A stretch of DNA of 64,000 nucleotides from Cryobacterium melibiosiphilum (GCF_003602235.1 NZ_QZVS01000093.1:62001-126000), one strand, 5' to 3'. Shown: positions 35,542-44,261, numbered from the stretch's first letter. Notes: a model not told the origin generated them from the sequence alone. Numbers and translations: made by a program.

Positions 35542-36333
35542 TCAGACGACGACGGTCATGCCGCCGTCGATGAAGACGACCTGCCCGTTGACGAAGTCAG
35601 AACCGTCGCCGGCCAGCCAGAGCGCAGGCCCGACCAGGTCGGTCACGGTTCCCCAGCGGTGCGCCGGCGTGCGGCCGAGGATCCAGGAGTCGAAGGCCTC
35701 ATCGTCGACGAGGTTCTGGGTCATCTCGGTGTGGATATAGCCGGGTGCGATGGCATTGACCTGCAGGCCATGCTCGGCCCACTCGGCGGTCATCGCCCGG
35801 GTGAGGTTGCGCAGGCCGCCCTTCGACACCGTGTACGGCGCGATCGTCGGTCGGGCGAGGTCGGTCTGCACCGACGCGACGTTGATGATCTTGCCGGCGC
35901 CGCGCGGGATCATGTGGCGGGCCGCTTCCCGGCCCACCAGAAACGCGCTCGTGAGATTGGTCGTCATGACCCGCTCCCAGTCGGCGACGTCCAGGTCGAG
36001 CAGCGGAACCCGGTGCTGCACACCCGCGTTGTTCACGAGGATGCGCAGTGCCCCGACCGTCTCTTCGACCCAGTTGATGCCCGCGGTGACGGCCGCGGCA
36101 TCCGTCACGTCGAAGGCCCGGGAGAAGACCCGCTCGGCGCCGAAGCGCGCAGCGAACTCGGCGTGGGTCGCTGCGAGGCGTTCGGGGTTGATGCCGTTGA
36201 GTACGACGAGGGCCCCGGCGGCCGCGAATCCCTCGGCGATCGCCCGGCCGATGCCGCGGCTCGACCCGGTGACCAGGGCCACCCGGCCTTCGATGCTGAA
36301 TGGGGTGGACGCCGTGAAGGGACTCGCGGTCAT
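35542..36333 (-). CDS. SDR oxidoreductase, gluconate 5-dehydrogenase-like
   Basis: Classical short-chain dehydrogenase of 263 aa: nucleotide loop TGSSRGIG (22-29), NNAG, catalytic Ser154, Tyr167 and Lys171 in YTVSK, then IAPGYIHTEMT. Similarity to IdnO (5-keto-D-gluconate reductase) plus the neighbours suggests interconversion of 5-ketogluconate and gluconate. Its ATG overlaps the permease stop (TGATG), so translation is coupled. Confidence 0.87.
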   Translation of the reverse strand: MTASPFTASTPFSIEGRVALVTGSSRGIGRAIAEGFAAAGALVVLNGINPERLAATHAEFAARFGAERVFSRAFDVTDAAAVTAGINWVEETVGALRILVNNAGVQHRVPLLDLDVADWERVMTTNLTSAFLVGREAARHMIPRGAGKIINVASVQTDLARPTIAPYTVSKGGLRNLTRAMTAEWAEHGLQVNAIAPGYIHTEMTQNLVDDEAFDSWILGRTPAHRWGTVTDLVGPALWLAGDGSDFVNGQVVFIDGGMTVVV

Positions 36334-37733
36334 CAGAACAGGCTGGCGATGAGGTAGATCGCCAGGGCGATCACGAAGCCGACCACTCCGACGAGGGCCT
36401 GGCCGACGGTCCAGGTCTTCAGGGTCGTCTTGGTGTCCATCTCGAAGAACCGGCTGATCAGCCAGAAACCGGAGTCGTTGACGTGCCCGGCGAAGACCGA
36501 ACCGGCCGCGAGGGCCAGCACGATCGCGGCGAGTTCGACCGGGTTGAAGGTCGAGTTGCCCATGACCACCGGCTGCAGCAGCGCCGCGGTCGTCGTGAGG
36601 GCGACCGTGGCCGAGCCCTGAGCGATGCGGATGATCGCGGCGATCACGAAACCGGCGACGATGACCGGCAGGCCGACCGCGTCGAGGGACTCGGCGAGGG
36701 CGCCGCCGATGCCGCTGGCGCGCAGCACGCCACCGAACATGCCACCGGCACCGGTGATGAGGATGACCGCGGAAACCGGGCCGAGTGCACTGTCGACGAC
36801 GGATTCGACGAGGGTTGAGGACTTGTTCTTGCGCGTGCCGAGCAGGAACATCGCCAGCAGCACGGTGATCAGCAGGGCGATCGGGGTTTCACCGAAGGCA
36901 CGCAGCACCTGAACCCAGGTGTCGTCGAGGGAGACGAGTCCGGCCGTGGCGGCCATGTTGAGGCCGGTGTTCATGAAGATGAGCAGGATCGGCAGCAGCA
37001 GCAGGGCGATGATGGTGCCGACCTTGGGTGCGGAGGCGAAATCGGTGAAGTCGCCGGTGCTGCCGCGCAGGATGGAGGGAACCGGGATGTTGTACTTGCG
37101 GCCGACGTAGGCGCCGAAGAGGTGGCCCACGACGTACCAGGTGGGCAGCGCGACGACGAGGCCGAAGATGAGCACGAGGCCGACATCGGCGCCGAGCAGG
37201 CCGGTGGCTGCGACGGGCCCCGGGTGCGGCGGCACGAAGATGTGCATGACCGAGAACGCGACGGCGGCGGGGAAGCCGTAGCTCAGGAACGAACCGCCGA
37301 GGCGACGGGCCACCGCGAAGATGATCGGCAGCATGACGACGAGGCCGGCGTCGAAGAAGATCGGGAATCCGAGCATCAGGGACGCGACGGCGAGGGCGAG
37401 CGGCGCCTTGCGTTCCCCGAAGCGGTGAATGAGGGCATCCGTCAGCACCTGGGCGCCGCCGCTGGTTTCGAGCATGCGGCCGAGCATCGCGCCGAGGCCC
37501 ACGAGCAGGGCGACGCTCGCGAGGGTTCCGCCGAAGCCGCTGAGCAGGGTGGGCATGAGCTGGGTGGTCGGGATGCCGGTGGCGACGGCGGTGAGCAGGC
37601 TCACGATGATCAGGGCGAGGAAGGCGTGAACCTTGAACTTCATGATCAGGGTGAGCAGTACGGCGATGGATGCGGCGGCGACGCCCAGCAGGGCGGGCGT
37701 CGACAGCACCCAGTTCAGGTCAAGATCGGTCAT
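36333..37733 (-). CDS. gntP: GntP family gluconate:H+ symporter
   Basis: Permease of 466 aa with about 12-14 helices. GntP family marks include FPIFFDAGLVVMLPI, FVPPHPGPVAAT, GAGGMFGGVLRASGIG, IAQGSATVALTTTAALLQP and NDSGFWLISRFFEM. It imports gluconate or related sugar acids (idonate, ketogluconate) for the kinase encoded just upstream. Start overlaps the gntK stop (TGATG), and its own stop overlaps the SDR start. Confidence 0.92.
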   Translation of the reverse strand: MTDLDLNWVLSTPALLGVAAASIAVLLTLIMKFKVHAFLALIIVSLLTAVATGIPTTQLMPTLLSGFGGTLASVALLVGLGAMLGRMLETSGGAQVLTDALIHRFGERKAPLALAVASLMLGFPIFFDAGLVVMLPIIFAVARRLGGSFLSYGFPAAVAFSVMHIFVPPHPGPVAATGLLGADVGLVLIFGLVVALPTWYVVGHLFGAYVGRKYNIPVPSILRGSTGDFTDFASAPKVGTIIALLLLPILLIFMNTGLNMAATAGLVSLDDTWVQVLRAFGETPIALLITVLLAMFLLGTRKNKSSTLVESVVDSALGPVSAVILITGAGGMFGGVLRASGIGGALAESLDAVGLPVIVAGFVIAAIIRIAQGSATVALTTTAALLQPVVMGNSTFNPVELAAIVLALAAGSVFAGHVNDSGFWLISRFFEMDTKTTLKTWTVGQALVGVVGFVIALAIYLIASLF

Positions 37734-38320
37734 CAGTGAGCTATCTCTTTCGGTTCGTTCGGGGTTGCTGGTGAAGTGAGCTGGGTGAGAATGAGGGCGA
37801 CGATGGCGACGGGTGAGTTGACGAGGTCGATGCGGGCGCCCGCTTCGTCGGCGGTGAGGGGCTCGAGAGCCTCGAACTGGGAGTCCAACAGGGTCGGAGG
37901 CATGTACTCGTGGTTGCGGTGGGTGAGGCGCTCGGCGATCAGGGCCTGGCTGCCGTAGAGCTCCATGAACACCAGGCTCGGCACGATGCCGCGCATCAGG
38001 TCGCGGTAGCCGCGCTTGAGGGCGGAACAGGCGATGACGATCGGCTCACCGCCGCCTGTCTCGGTCGGGGCGAGGGCATCGGCCACGGTCTGCGCGACGC
38101 GGGCCAGCCAGGGCAGGCGATCATTATCGGTGAGCGGATGCCCCGACGCCATTTTCGCGCGGGCCTCGCTCGAGTGCAGGTCGTCGCCGTCGACAAAGCG
38201 CAGTCCGAGGGAGTCGGCGAGTGCCTGCCCCACAGTGGATTTGCCGCAGCCCTGCACTCCCATCACGACGATCGGACGGTGAGCCCCTGGCAGGGTGGGA
38301 CGGGTGGTTTCATCAGTCAT
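37733..38320 (-). CDS. gntK: Gluconokinase
   Basis: Phosphorylates gluconate to 6-phosphogluconate. The 195-aa protein has the P-loop GVQGCGKST (21-29), the acceptor region FVDGDDLHSSEARAKMASG-HPLTDNDR, the lid region CSALKRGYRDLMR and HEYMPPTLLDSQFE. The ATG is preceded by GGAG at good spacing. It is the first gene of the operon gntK-gntP-SDR-idnD-like and faces gnd, which takes the product 6-phosphogluconate, across a 220-bp control region. Confidence 0.94.
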   Translation of the reverse strand: MTDETTRPTLPGAHRPIVVMGVQGCGKSTVGQALADSLGLRFVDGDDLHSSEARAKMASGHPLTDNDRLPWLARVAQTVADALAPTETGGGEPIVIACSALKRGYRDLMRGIVPSLVFMELYGSQALIAERLTHRNHEYMPPTLLDSQFEALEPLTADEAGARIDLVNSPVAIVALILTQLTSPATPNEPKEIAH

Positions 38321-38341
38321 TGACGCTCCGCGATTGTCGGC

Positions 38342-38406
38342 CGTTGCTTCATTACATCGGATCATGGAGCGATTGCTCGCAATAAATCTGATTTCATTAA
38401 GCAACG
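38342..38406. promoter_or_regulatory. Candidate operator pair in gntK-gnd control region
   Basis: CGTTGCTTCATTA and, 39 bp later, TCATTAAGCAACG form inverted 7-8 bp ends (CGTTGCTT / AAGCAACG) in the only AT-rich stretch near the divergent genes. A GntR-family regulator is encoded at the end of the operon and may bind here. No experimental support. Confidence 0.4.
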
Positions 38407-38542
38407 CTACGCGTTATGTCTGATCTGTCAAACCGAGGATAGGTCTCCCCCGTGTCGCACTGTGTCCCCCGTCTGTGGGCGCATGCAGCCGGGCGGGATA
38501 CGCTTGACAGTGGTCTGGACAACCCGACCCGAAGGAGTAGAC

Positions 38543-40000
38543 GTGTCAGAAACCCGCGCAGCACAGGCAAACATTGGCGTAGTGGGACTGGCGGTGATGG
38601 GCTCGAACCTCGCCCGCAACCTCGCCAGCCGGGAGGGCAACACGGTCGCCGTGTTCAACCGCTCTTACTCGCGCACCGAGCTGCTGACCAGCGAACACCC
38701 CGAGGCCGGCTTCATCGCCTCGGAGACCATCGAAGACTTCGTCGCCAGCCTGACCACCCCGCGCACCGCGATCATCATGGTGCAGGCCGGCAAGGGTACC
38801 GACGCCGTGATCAGCCAGCTGTCCGCGCTCTTCGAGCCCGGGGACATCATCGTCGATGGCGGCAATGCCGACTTCCAGGACACCATCCGTCGCGAGAAGG
38901 AGAACAGCGCCAAGGGCCTCAACTTCGTCGGCGCCGGCATCTCCGGTGGCGAAGAGGGCGCACTGCACGGTCCCAGCATCATGCCCGGCGGTTCCGTGGA
39001 GGCCTACAAGACCCTCGGCCCGATCCTCGAGTCGATCGCCGCGATCATCGACGGCGTGCCGTGCGTCACCCACATCGGCACCGACGGTGCCGGCCACTTC
39101 GTGAAGATGATCCACAACGGCATCGAATACGCCGACATGCAGCTCATCGCCGAGGCCTACGACCTGCTGCGCCGCGTCGGAGGTCACTCCCCCGCCGCGA
39201 TCGCCGACATCTTCGCCGAGTGGAACACCGGCGAGCTGAACAGCTACCTCATCGAGATCACCGCCGAGATCCTGCGCCAGGTGGACCCGAAGACCGACAA
39301 GCCCTTCATCGACATCGTGCTCGACGAGGCTGGCTCCAAGGGCACCGGAGTCTGGACCGTGCAGAACTCCCTCGACCTCGGCGTTCCCGTCGGCGGCATC
39401 GCCGAAGCCGTCTTCGCCCGCGCCGTCTCCGCCCACCCGGAACAGCGCGGCCCGGTGCGTGCCACGCTCACCGCTCGCCCCGAAATCGCCATCGTCGGCG
39501 ACACCTTCCAGGAAGATGTGCGCCAGGCGCTCTACGCCTCGAAGATCGTCGCCTACGCCCAGGGCTTCGACGCGATCATCGCCGGCGCAGTCAAGTACGG
39601 CTGGAGCATCGACAAGGGTGCCATCGCGACCATCTGGCGCGGCGGCTGCATCATTCGCGCGCAGTTCCTGAACCGCATCGTGGATGCCTACAACAACGAC
39701 CCGTCGATCCCGAGCCTGCTGGTGGACAAGTACTTCGCCGATGCCGTCGCCACGAGCGAGGCGGCCTGGCGCCGCGTCGTCTCGACCGCCGCGCTCTCGG
39801 GCGTGCCGGTTCCCGGCTTCGGCTCGAGCCTGAGCTACTTCGACTCGCTCGCCAGCGAGCGCCTGCCCGCCGCCCTCGTGCAGGGCCAGCGCGACTACTT
39901 CGGAGCGCACACCTACAAGCGCGTCGACATGCCCGGCACGTTCCACACGCTGTGGTCGGGCGACCGCAGCGAGGTCGCGACCGAGGGGTCGTCGCACTAG
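38543..40000 (+). CDS. gnd: 6-phosphogluconate dehydrogenase, decarboxylating
   Basis: Oxidises 6-phosphogluconate to ribulose 5-phosphate and CO2, long form of 485 aa. N-terminal cofactor fold IGVVGLAVMGSNLARNL, then VDGGNADFQDTIRR, GAGISGGEEGALHGPSIMPGG, catalytic KMIHNGIEYADMQ, DEAGSKGTGVWTVQ and WRGGCIIRAQFL. The residues after the Rossmann beta2 strand (FNRSYSRT) fit NADP specificity. GTG start with GAAGGAG upstream; the frame is open further upstream but without homology. Functionally joined to the gluconate operon on its left. Confidence 0.96.
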   Translation: MSETRAAQANIGVVGLAVMGSNLARNLASREGNTVAVFNRSYSRTELLTSEHPEAGFIASETIEDFVASLTTPRTAIIMVQAGKGTDAVISQLSALFEPGDIIVDGGNADFQDTIRREKENSAKGLNFVGAGISGGEEGALHGPSIMPGGSVEAYKTLGPILESIAAIIDGVPCVTHIGTDGAGHFVKMIHNGIEYADMQLIAEAYDLLRRVGGHSPAAIADIFAEWNTGELNSYLIEITAEILRQVDPKTDKPFIDIVLDEAGSKGTGVWTVQNSLDLGVPVGGIAEAVFARAVSAHPEQRGPVRATLTARPEIAIVGDTFQEDVRQALYASKIVAYAQGFDAIIAGAVKYGWSIDKGAIATIWRGGCIIRAQFLNRIVDAYNNDPSIPSLLVDKYFADAVATSEAAWRRVVSTAALSGVPVPGFGSSLSYFDSLASERLPAALVQGQRDYFGAHTYKRVDMPGTFHTLWSGDRSEVATEGSSH

Positions 40001-40078
40001 CAGCATCCGCTTCGCGGGCAGCTGATGCCGGGCTCGTCTCAGACAGCAGCCCGCCGGCATCCGCTCACCACGACCAGC

Positions 40079-40125
40079 CCAATGGCCCCGGCCCGAGTCT
40101 TCACGACTCGGGCCGGGGCCATTGG
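40079..40125 (+). terminator. Strong hairpin after gnd
   Basis: Twenty-one perfect base pairs with a five-base TTCAC loop; the core is GGCCCCGGCCCGAGTC and its complement. It lies 78 bp after the gnd stop. The outer bases AATGGCCCC resemble the 23-bp repeat just downstream. Confidence 0.85.
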
Positions 40126-40287
40126 TATCTTCCCGATGCACGAGAGCCCTGACGTTGCTTGTCCTGGGCGTACGGACGAAGGGCGCCAGAGCTGATGTGT
40201 ATGGGGACAAACGGGGCTTGCTTGCGTTGATTCGGCGGCACGGCCCGCGAAGTGTACCCGCTGGGCCCATGCCACTCCCTCGCCCAT

Positions 40288-40390
40288 CGCGAGTGGGCGC
40301 AAATGGCCCCTTGCGCGGCGATCATGGGGCCTTTTGCGCCCACTCGCGGCCGTCATCATGACCTTATGGGGCTATTTGCGCCCACTCGCG
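40288..40390. repeat. 23-bp hairpin repeat, cluster 1 (three copies)
   Basis: One forward copy (40288-40310, starts CGCGAGTGGGCGCAAAT) and two reverse copies (40326-40348 and 40368-40390). The first two form a near-perfect 23-bp stem with a 15-base loop. The third follows 19 bases later, after GTCATCATGAC. The rest of the 458-bp gap between gnd and the next gene shows only the gnd hairpin. Confidence 0.92.
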
Positions 40391-40458
40391 AACGAGGTGT
40401 CAGAGTTCGGATGCCTCGGGCCGTTTCCCACCCCCGTCTGGAATACTGGGGAGAGAAT

Positions 40459-40830
40459 ATGACTATGTCGAATGAGCACCCCGAACTGTCCGGCTACCAA
40501 CCCTCCGGCAACGAGCGCCCGCTGCGCAGCAAACACCTGACCCGCGCGATGCGGGTCATCGTGGTGCTCGGGCTCGTGGCTCTCGTCGTGCCGGGCGTGC
40601 TGACGACCGTGCAGGTCGCCACGACCACCGCGACCAACGGATGCCTCGCCGCCGTCGCCCAGTACTACCCCCAGTCGGTCGACTACGACGCCCGGTTCGA
40701 GCTCTCGGGCGCCGGCGGTTTCGGGTGGCAGTGCTACGCCATCGACCAGCACGAGCGCGAGACCTTCGTGACGGCGCTCGGCATCATTCCGAGCGCCCCG
40801 AGACAGGTCACCCCGGGTACACCGGCCTAA
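40459..40830 (+). CDS. Small single-span membrane protein
   Basis: Hypothetical protein of 123 aa starting MTMSNEHPEL, with GGGGAGAGA correctly placed before the ATG. A polar N-terminus (1-32) precedes one transmembrane helix (about 33-52, IVVLGLVALVVPGVLTTVQV); the outside part has two cysteines (NGCLAAV, WQCYAI) that could form a disulfide. I do not recognise a family. It is flanked on both sides by clusters of the 23-bp repeat. Confidence 0.7.
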   Translation: MTMSNEHPELSGYQPSGNERPLRSKHLTRAMRVIVVLGLVALVVPGVLTTVQVATTTATNGCLAAVAQYYPQSVDYDARFELSGAGGFGWQCYAIDQHERETFVTALGIIPSAPRQVTPGTPA

Positions 40831-40915
40831 CTGATCCACATCACACCAGACCGTCCGGGTGTCCCAACCCGAGCGACCTGTGACCACTCAGGACGAACGG
40901 GCTGGCCCGGGACGT

Positions 40916-40947
40916 TCTGTGACACCTCGTGCGCGAGGTGTCACAGA
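40916..40947. repeat. Perfect 14-bp stem-loop
   Basis: Arms TCTGTGACACCTCG / CGAGGTGTCACAGA with a four-base TGCG loop. A half copy (CGAGGTGTCAGAG) follows cluster 1 of the 23-bp repeat, so this motif seems associated with the repeat. Confidence 0.85.
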
Positions 40948-40972
40948 TGACCCCTTGGGCAGGCGTTGGCAC

Positions 40973-41064
40973 CGCGAGTGGGCTCAAATGGCCCCATGAT
41001 CGCCGTCGAAGGGGCTATTTGAGCCCACTCGCGAGCGGCAAGGGGCTATTTGCGCCCACTCGCG
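40973..41064. repeat. 23-bp hairpin repeat, cluster 2 (three copies)
   Basis: Forward copy 40973-40995, reverse copies 41011-41033 and 41042-41064. The order (forward, reverse, reverse) matches cluster 1. In the stem pair, CGC is changed to CTC in the left arm and GCG to GAG in the right arm, so pairing is kept. The 15-base loop is the near-reverse complement of the cluster 1 loop. It lies just behind the prsA stop and may act as its terminator. Confidence 0.92.
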
Positions 41065-41091
41065 AGCGGCTGGGCTGCATCAAATCTGGCG

Positions 41092-42069
41092 CTACGCGGC
41101 GCCGTCGAACATCGAGGTGACGGAACCCTCGTCGAAGACCTCGTGGATCGCGCGCGCGAGCAGCGGTGCGATCGGCAGCACGGTCAGGGTCGGGAAGCGC
41201 TTCTCCGGCGGGATCGGCAGCGTGTCGGTGACGACAACGGCCGAGATGGCCGGGTTCTGCAGCATGTCCACGGCCGGATCGCTGAACACGGCGTGGGTCG
41301 CGGCGACGACGACGCCGATGGCGCCGGCCTCGCGCAGGGCCTCGGCGGCGAGGGCGATGGTGCGTCCGGTGTCGATCATGTCGTCGACGAGCAGGCAGAC
41401 GCGGCCCTCGACCTGGCCGACGATCTCGTGCACGCTGACCCGGTTCGGCACGAGCGGGTCGCGACGCTTGTGGATGATGGCGAGCGGCACGCCGAGGCGG
41501 TCGCTCCAGATGTCTGCGACGCGCACGCGGCCCATGTCGGGCGACACGATGGTGAGGGTGGCGGGGTCGAGCTTCTCGCGGAAGTGCTCGAGCAGCACCG
41601 GCATCGCGAAGAGGTGGTCGACGGGGCCGTCGAAGAAGCCCTGGATCTGCGCGGCGTGCAGGTCGATCGACATGATGCGGTCGGCGCCGGCAACCTTGAA
41701 CAGGTCGGCGACGAGGCGGGCGGAGATCGGCTCGCGGCCGCGGCCCTTCTTGTCCTGGCGGGCGTACGGGTAGAACGGCGCGACGACGGTGATGCGCTTG
41801 GCGGAGGCCCGCTTGAGCGCGTCGACCATGATGAGCTGTTCCATCAGCCACTCGTTGATGGGGGCCGTGTGGGACTGGATGACGAAGGCATCCGAGCCGC
41901 GCACACTCTCGTCGAAGCGGGCATACAGTTCGCCGTTGGCGAAGGTGCGGGCGTCGGTGTGCAGGAGCTCAGAGCCGAGTTCCGTGGCGATGTCGAGCGC
42001 GAGCTGCGGGTGCGCTCGCCCCGAGACCAGTACTAGTCGTTTGTCTCCGCTGGTTTTGATCTCCGACAC
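41092..42069 (-). CDS. prs: Ribose-phosphate pyrophosphokinase
   Basis: Makes PRPP from ribose 5-phosphate and ATP. The 325-aa class I enzyme shows FANGELYARFDESVRG, ATP-binding YPYARQDKKGRGREPIS, DLHAAQIQGFFDGPVDHL and the PRPP loop LLVDDMIDTGRT. GTG start with GGAG five bases upstream inside the end of glmU, whose stop codon abuts it directly; glmU-prs is a standard operon in many bacteria. Confidence 0.96.
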   Translation of the reverse strand: MSEIKTSGDKRLVLVSGRAHPQLALDIATELGSELLHTDARTFANGELYARFDESVRGSDAFVIQSHTAPINEWLMEQLIMVDALKRASAKRITVVAPFYPYARQDKKGRGREPISARLVADLFKVAGADRIMSIDLHAAQIQGFFDGPVDHLFAMPVLLEHFREKLDPATLTIVSPDMGRVRVADIWSDRLGVPLAIIHKRRDPLVPNRVSVHEIVGQVEGRVCLLVDDMIDTGRTIALAAEALREAGAIGVVVAATHAVFSDPAVDMLQNPAISAVVVTDTLPIPPEKRFPTLTVLPIAPLLARAIHEVFDEGSVTSMFDGAA

Positions 42070-43512
42070 CTATTCTCCACTCACCGTGCTGTTAGTACTC
42101 TCGGATGCGGCTGTGGCGGCATCCGTTCCGGGGCGGTGAGCCTGAACCCACCCACCCATGTTGCGCTGCGGAGCCACACTGATTGCGAGGTCCCCGGCCG
42201 CCACGTTTTTGCGCACGACCGTTCCTGCTCCGGTGTAAGCTCCGTCACCAATTGTAATCGGCGCCACGAAGACGTTGTGCGACCCCGTGCGCACGTGGCT
42301 GCCCACCGTGCTGTGGTGCTTGGCCACGCCGTCATAGTTGGCGAAGATCGTGCCGGCACCGATGTTCGAGTGCTCCCCGACCACGGCGTCACCGACGTAG
42401 CTGAGGTGTGGCACCTTGCTGCCGGCGCCGATCTGCGCGTTCTTGGTCTCAACGAAGGCGCCGATCTTGCCGTCTTCGCCGAGCACGGTTCCGGGGCGCA
42501 GGTAGGAGAACGGGCCGACGGATGCCCCGGCGCCGATCACCGCGAGCGTCGCGTCGGTGCGCTTCACGATTGCACCGGCCCCGATCTCGCAGTCGCGCAG
42601 GGTCGTGTCGGGCCCGATGATGGCGCCCGTCGCGATGGTCGTGGCACCCTCGATCTGGGTGCCCGGCAGCAGCGTCACGTCGGGCGCGAGGGCGGCCTTG
42701 AGGTCGATCCAGGTGGTGGCCGGGTCCTGCACGGTCACGCCGGCGAGCTGCCAGCCGCGCACGATGAGCGCGTTGAGCTTCTGCGCGGCCTCGCTGAGCT
42801 GGGCGCGGTCGTTGATCCCGGCGACCAGCCACGGGTCGTCGACGGGAACGGCGGTGACCTCGGAGCCGGCGCGGCGCAGCAGGCCCACCACGTCGGTGAG
42901 GTATTTTTCGCCCTGGGAGTTGTCGAGGGTGAGCTGGGCGAGCTGGTCGCGCAGCGCTGTCAGCGTGAACAGGTAGACGCCGGCGTTGATCTCGTCGACG
43001 GCGAGTTCGGCATCCGTCGCATCTTTCTGCTCGACGATGTGGTCGAACGCGCCGGCCGCCGAGCGGATGATGCGCCCGTAGCCGGTGGGGTCGTCGGGGA
43101 ACGCCGAGAGCACGGTGCCGGAGGCGGCGCTGCCGCGGTGCACGGTGAGAAACGCGGTGAGGGTCGCGGCGTCGAGGAGCGGCACGTCGCCGTTGATGAC
43201 GAGCACGTCGCCGTCCCAGTCGGCCGGCAGCGCTTCGACGGCCTGTTCGACGGCGCGGCCGGTGCCGGGGATCTCGTCCTGGTCGACGATGAGGCTCTCG
43301 GGGAGGTCCTCGGTCACGAGGGCGGCGAGGCGGTCACGTTCGTGCCGCACGACGGTGACGACGTGCGCGGCGTCGAGCGCGCGTGCGGTGGCGAAGACGT
43401 GGCTGACGATCGGTACCCCGGCAAGCGGATGCAGCAACTTCGGCAGCGTGGACTTCATGCGGGTGCCCTGTCCGGCGGCGAGCACGATGATGGCGAGTCG
43501 GGAGTCTGTCAC
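42070..43512 (-). CDS. glmU: Bifunctional GlmU (GlcN-1-P acetyltransferase / GlcNAc-1-P uridyltransferase)
   Basis: Makes UDP-GlcNAc for peptidoglycan. The 480-aa protein has the uridyltransferase domain first (about 5-230: LAAGQGTRMKSTLPKLLHP, VINGDVPLL, GYGRIIR, EQKDATDAEL, EINAGVYLF) and then a left-handed beta-helix acetyltransferase domain (about 255-460: SYLRPGTVLGEDGKIGAFVETKNA, catalytic His region LSYVGDAVVGEHSNIGAGTIFANYDG). GTG start with GAGGA upstream. tRNA-Gln lies about 90 bp upstream on the same strand. Confidence 0.96.
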   Translation of the reverse strand: MTDSRLAIIVLAAGQGTRMKSTLPKLLHPLAGVPIVSHVFATARALDAAHVVTVVRHERDRLAALVTEDLPESLIVDQDEIPGTGRAVEQAVEALPADWDGDVLVINGDVPLLDAATLTAFLTVHRGSAASGTVLSAFPDDPTGYGRIIRSAAGAFDHIVEQKDATDAELAVDEINAGVYLFTLTALRDQLAQLTLDNSQGEKYLTDVVGLLRRAGSEVTAVPVDDPWLVAGINDRAQLSEAAQKLNALIVRGWQLAGVTVQDPATTWIDLKAALAPDVTLLPGTQIEGATTIATGAIIGPDTTLRDCEIGAGAIVKRTDATLAVIGAGASVGPFSYLRPGTVLGEDGKIGAFVETKNAQIGAGSKVPHLSYVGDAVVGEHSNIGAGTIFANYDGVAKHHSTVGSHVRTGSHNVFVAPITIGDGAYTGAGTVVRKNVAAGDLAISVAPQRNMGGWVQAHRPGTDAATAASESTNSTVSGE

Positions 43513-43605
43513 GTGGGGAGTCCTCTGAATTTTCTTCACTGCGGAAAGGTCTGCGCCGGGATGTGGGCGCGTGGTCATCGTGGAATGAATCATCGTGGGT
43601 GAGGG

Positions 43606-43677
43606 CTCCGCCACCAGGATTCGAACCTGGACCGAACAACTCCAAAGGTTGCCGTGCTGCCGTTACACTATGGCGGA
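43606..43677 (-). tRNA. tRNA-Gln (anticodon UUG)
   Basis: Acceptor TCCGCCA/TGGCGGA, anticodon stem GCAAC/GTTGT with loop CTTTGGA (anticodon TTG), T arm CCAGG-TTCGAAT-CCTGG and G discriminator. The first pair is the weak U-A typical of tRNA-Gln. CCA is not encoded. Confidence 0.96.
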
Positions 43678-43757
43678 ACGCGTCGGCCGTGTGGTCGACA
43701 ACCCCTCAAGTCTGCCAGACGCGGGCGGCTCGGGCGGCACCCACGGCCCCGAGCCGG

Positions 43758-43763
43758 GATAAT
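43758..43763 (+). promoter_or_regulatory. -10 element for leaderless marR-type transcript
   Basis: GATAAT ends six bases before the ATG of the MarR-type gene, so the transcript may start at the A of the ATG. Confidence 0.4.
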
Positions 43764-43769
43764 GGGGGA

Positions 43770-44261
43770 ATGCCTGGCCATGATGAAGTCGACCGAATTG
43801 TGGATTCCTGGCTGCGAGAACGCCCTGATCTGGACTTTTCCCCGCTGCAGGTGCTCTCCCGGGTCGCCCGGCTGTCGAAGCATCTCGACCGCGCACGGCG
43901 CACCGCCTTCACCCGCTCCGAGCTGCAGTCGTGGGAATTCGACGTGCTGTCGGCGCTGCGACGCGCCGGCGCCCCCTATGAGCTGAGCCCGAAGGCGCTG
44001 CTGCTGCAGACCCTGGTCTCGAGCGGCACCATGACGAACCGTATCGACGGGCTCGTAGAGCGGGGCCTCGTGAAGCGGCGCACCGATCCCAACGATGGCC
44101 GCGGCATCCGGGTCAGCATGACAGCGGATGGCCTCAGTCGCGTCGACGCCGCCATCACCCGGCTCGTGGACGCCGAGGCCGAGCTGCTGGGCACGCTCAC
44201 CGTGGCCGAGCAGGCACACCTCGCCGACCTGCTGCGCAAGCTCAGCCTCGACTTCGACTGA
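43770..44261 (+). CDS. MarR family transcriptional regulator
   Basis: Winged-helix regulator of 163 aa: dimerisation helices (about 20-40), recognition-helix region LSPKALLLQTLVSSGTMTNRIDGLVERGLVKRR and wing DPNDGRGIRVSMTADG, all typical MarR landmarks. The target is unknown. It is convergent with the pst/surface operon (16 bp apart) and divergent from tRNA-Gln/glmU. The long upstream open frame is the antisense of the tRNA and not coding. Confidence 0.88.
   Translation: MPGHDEVDRIVDSWLRERPDLDFSPLQVLSRVARLSKHLDRARRTAFTRSELQSWEFDVLSALRRAGAPYELSPKALLLQTLVSSGTMTNRIDGLVERGLVKRRTDPNDGRGIRVSMTADGLSRVDAAITRLVDAEAELLGTLTVAEQAHLADLLRKLSLDFD

Noticed and set aside
40252..40458. Longer version of the small membrane protein starting before the repeat cluster
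   Set aside because: It would read through hairpin repeats, whereas the ATG at 40459 has a well-placed GGGGAGAGA ribosome site.
43563..43769. N-terminal extension of the MarR-type protein
   Set aside because: This part of the frame is the antisense of tRNA-Gln, and the family homology begins after the ATG at 43770.
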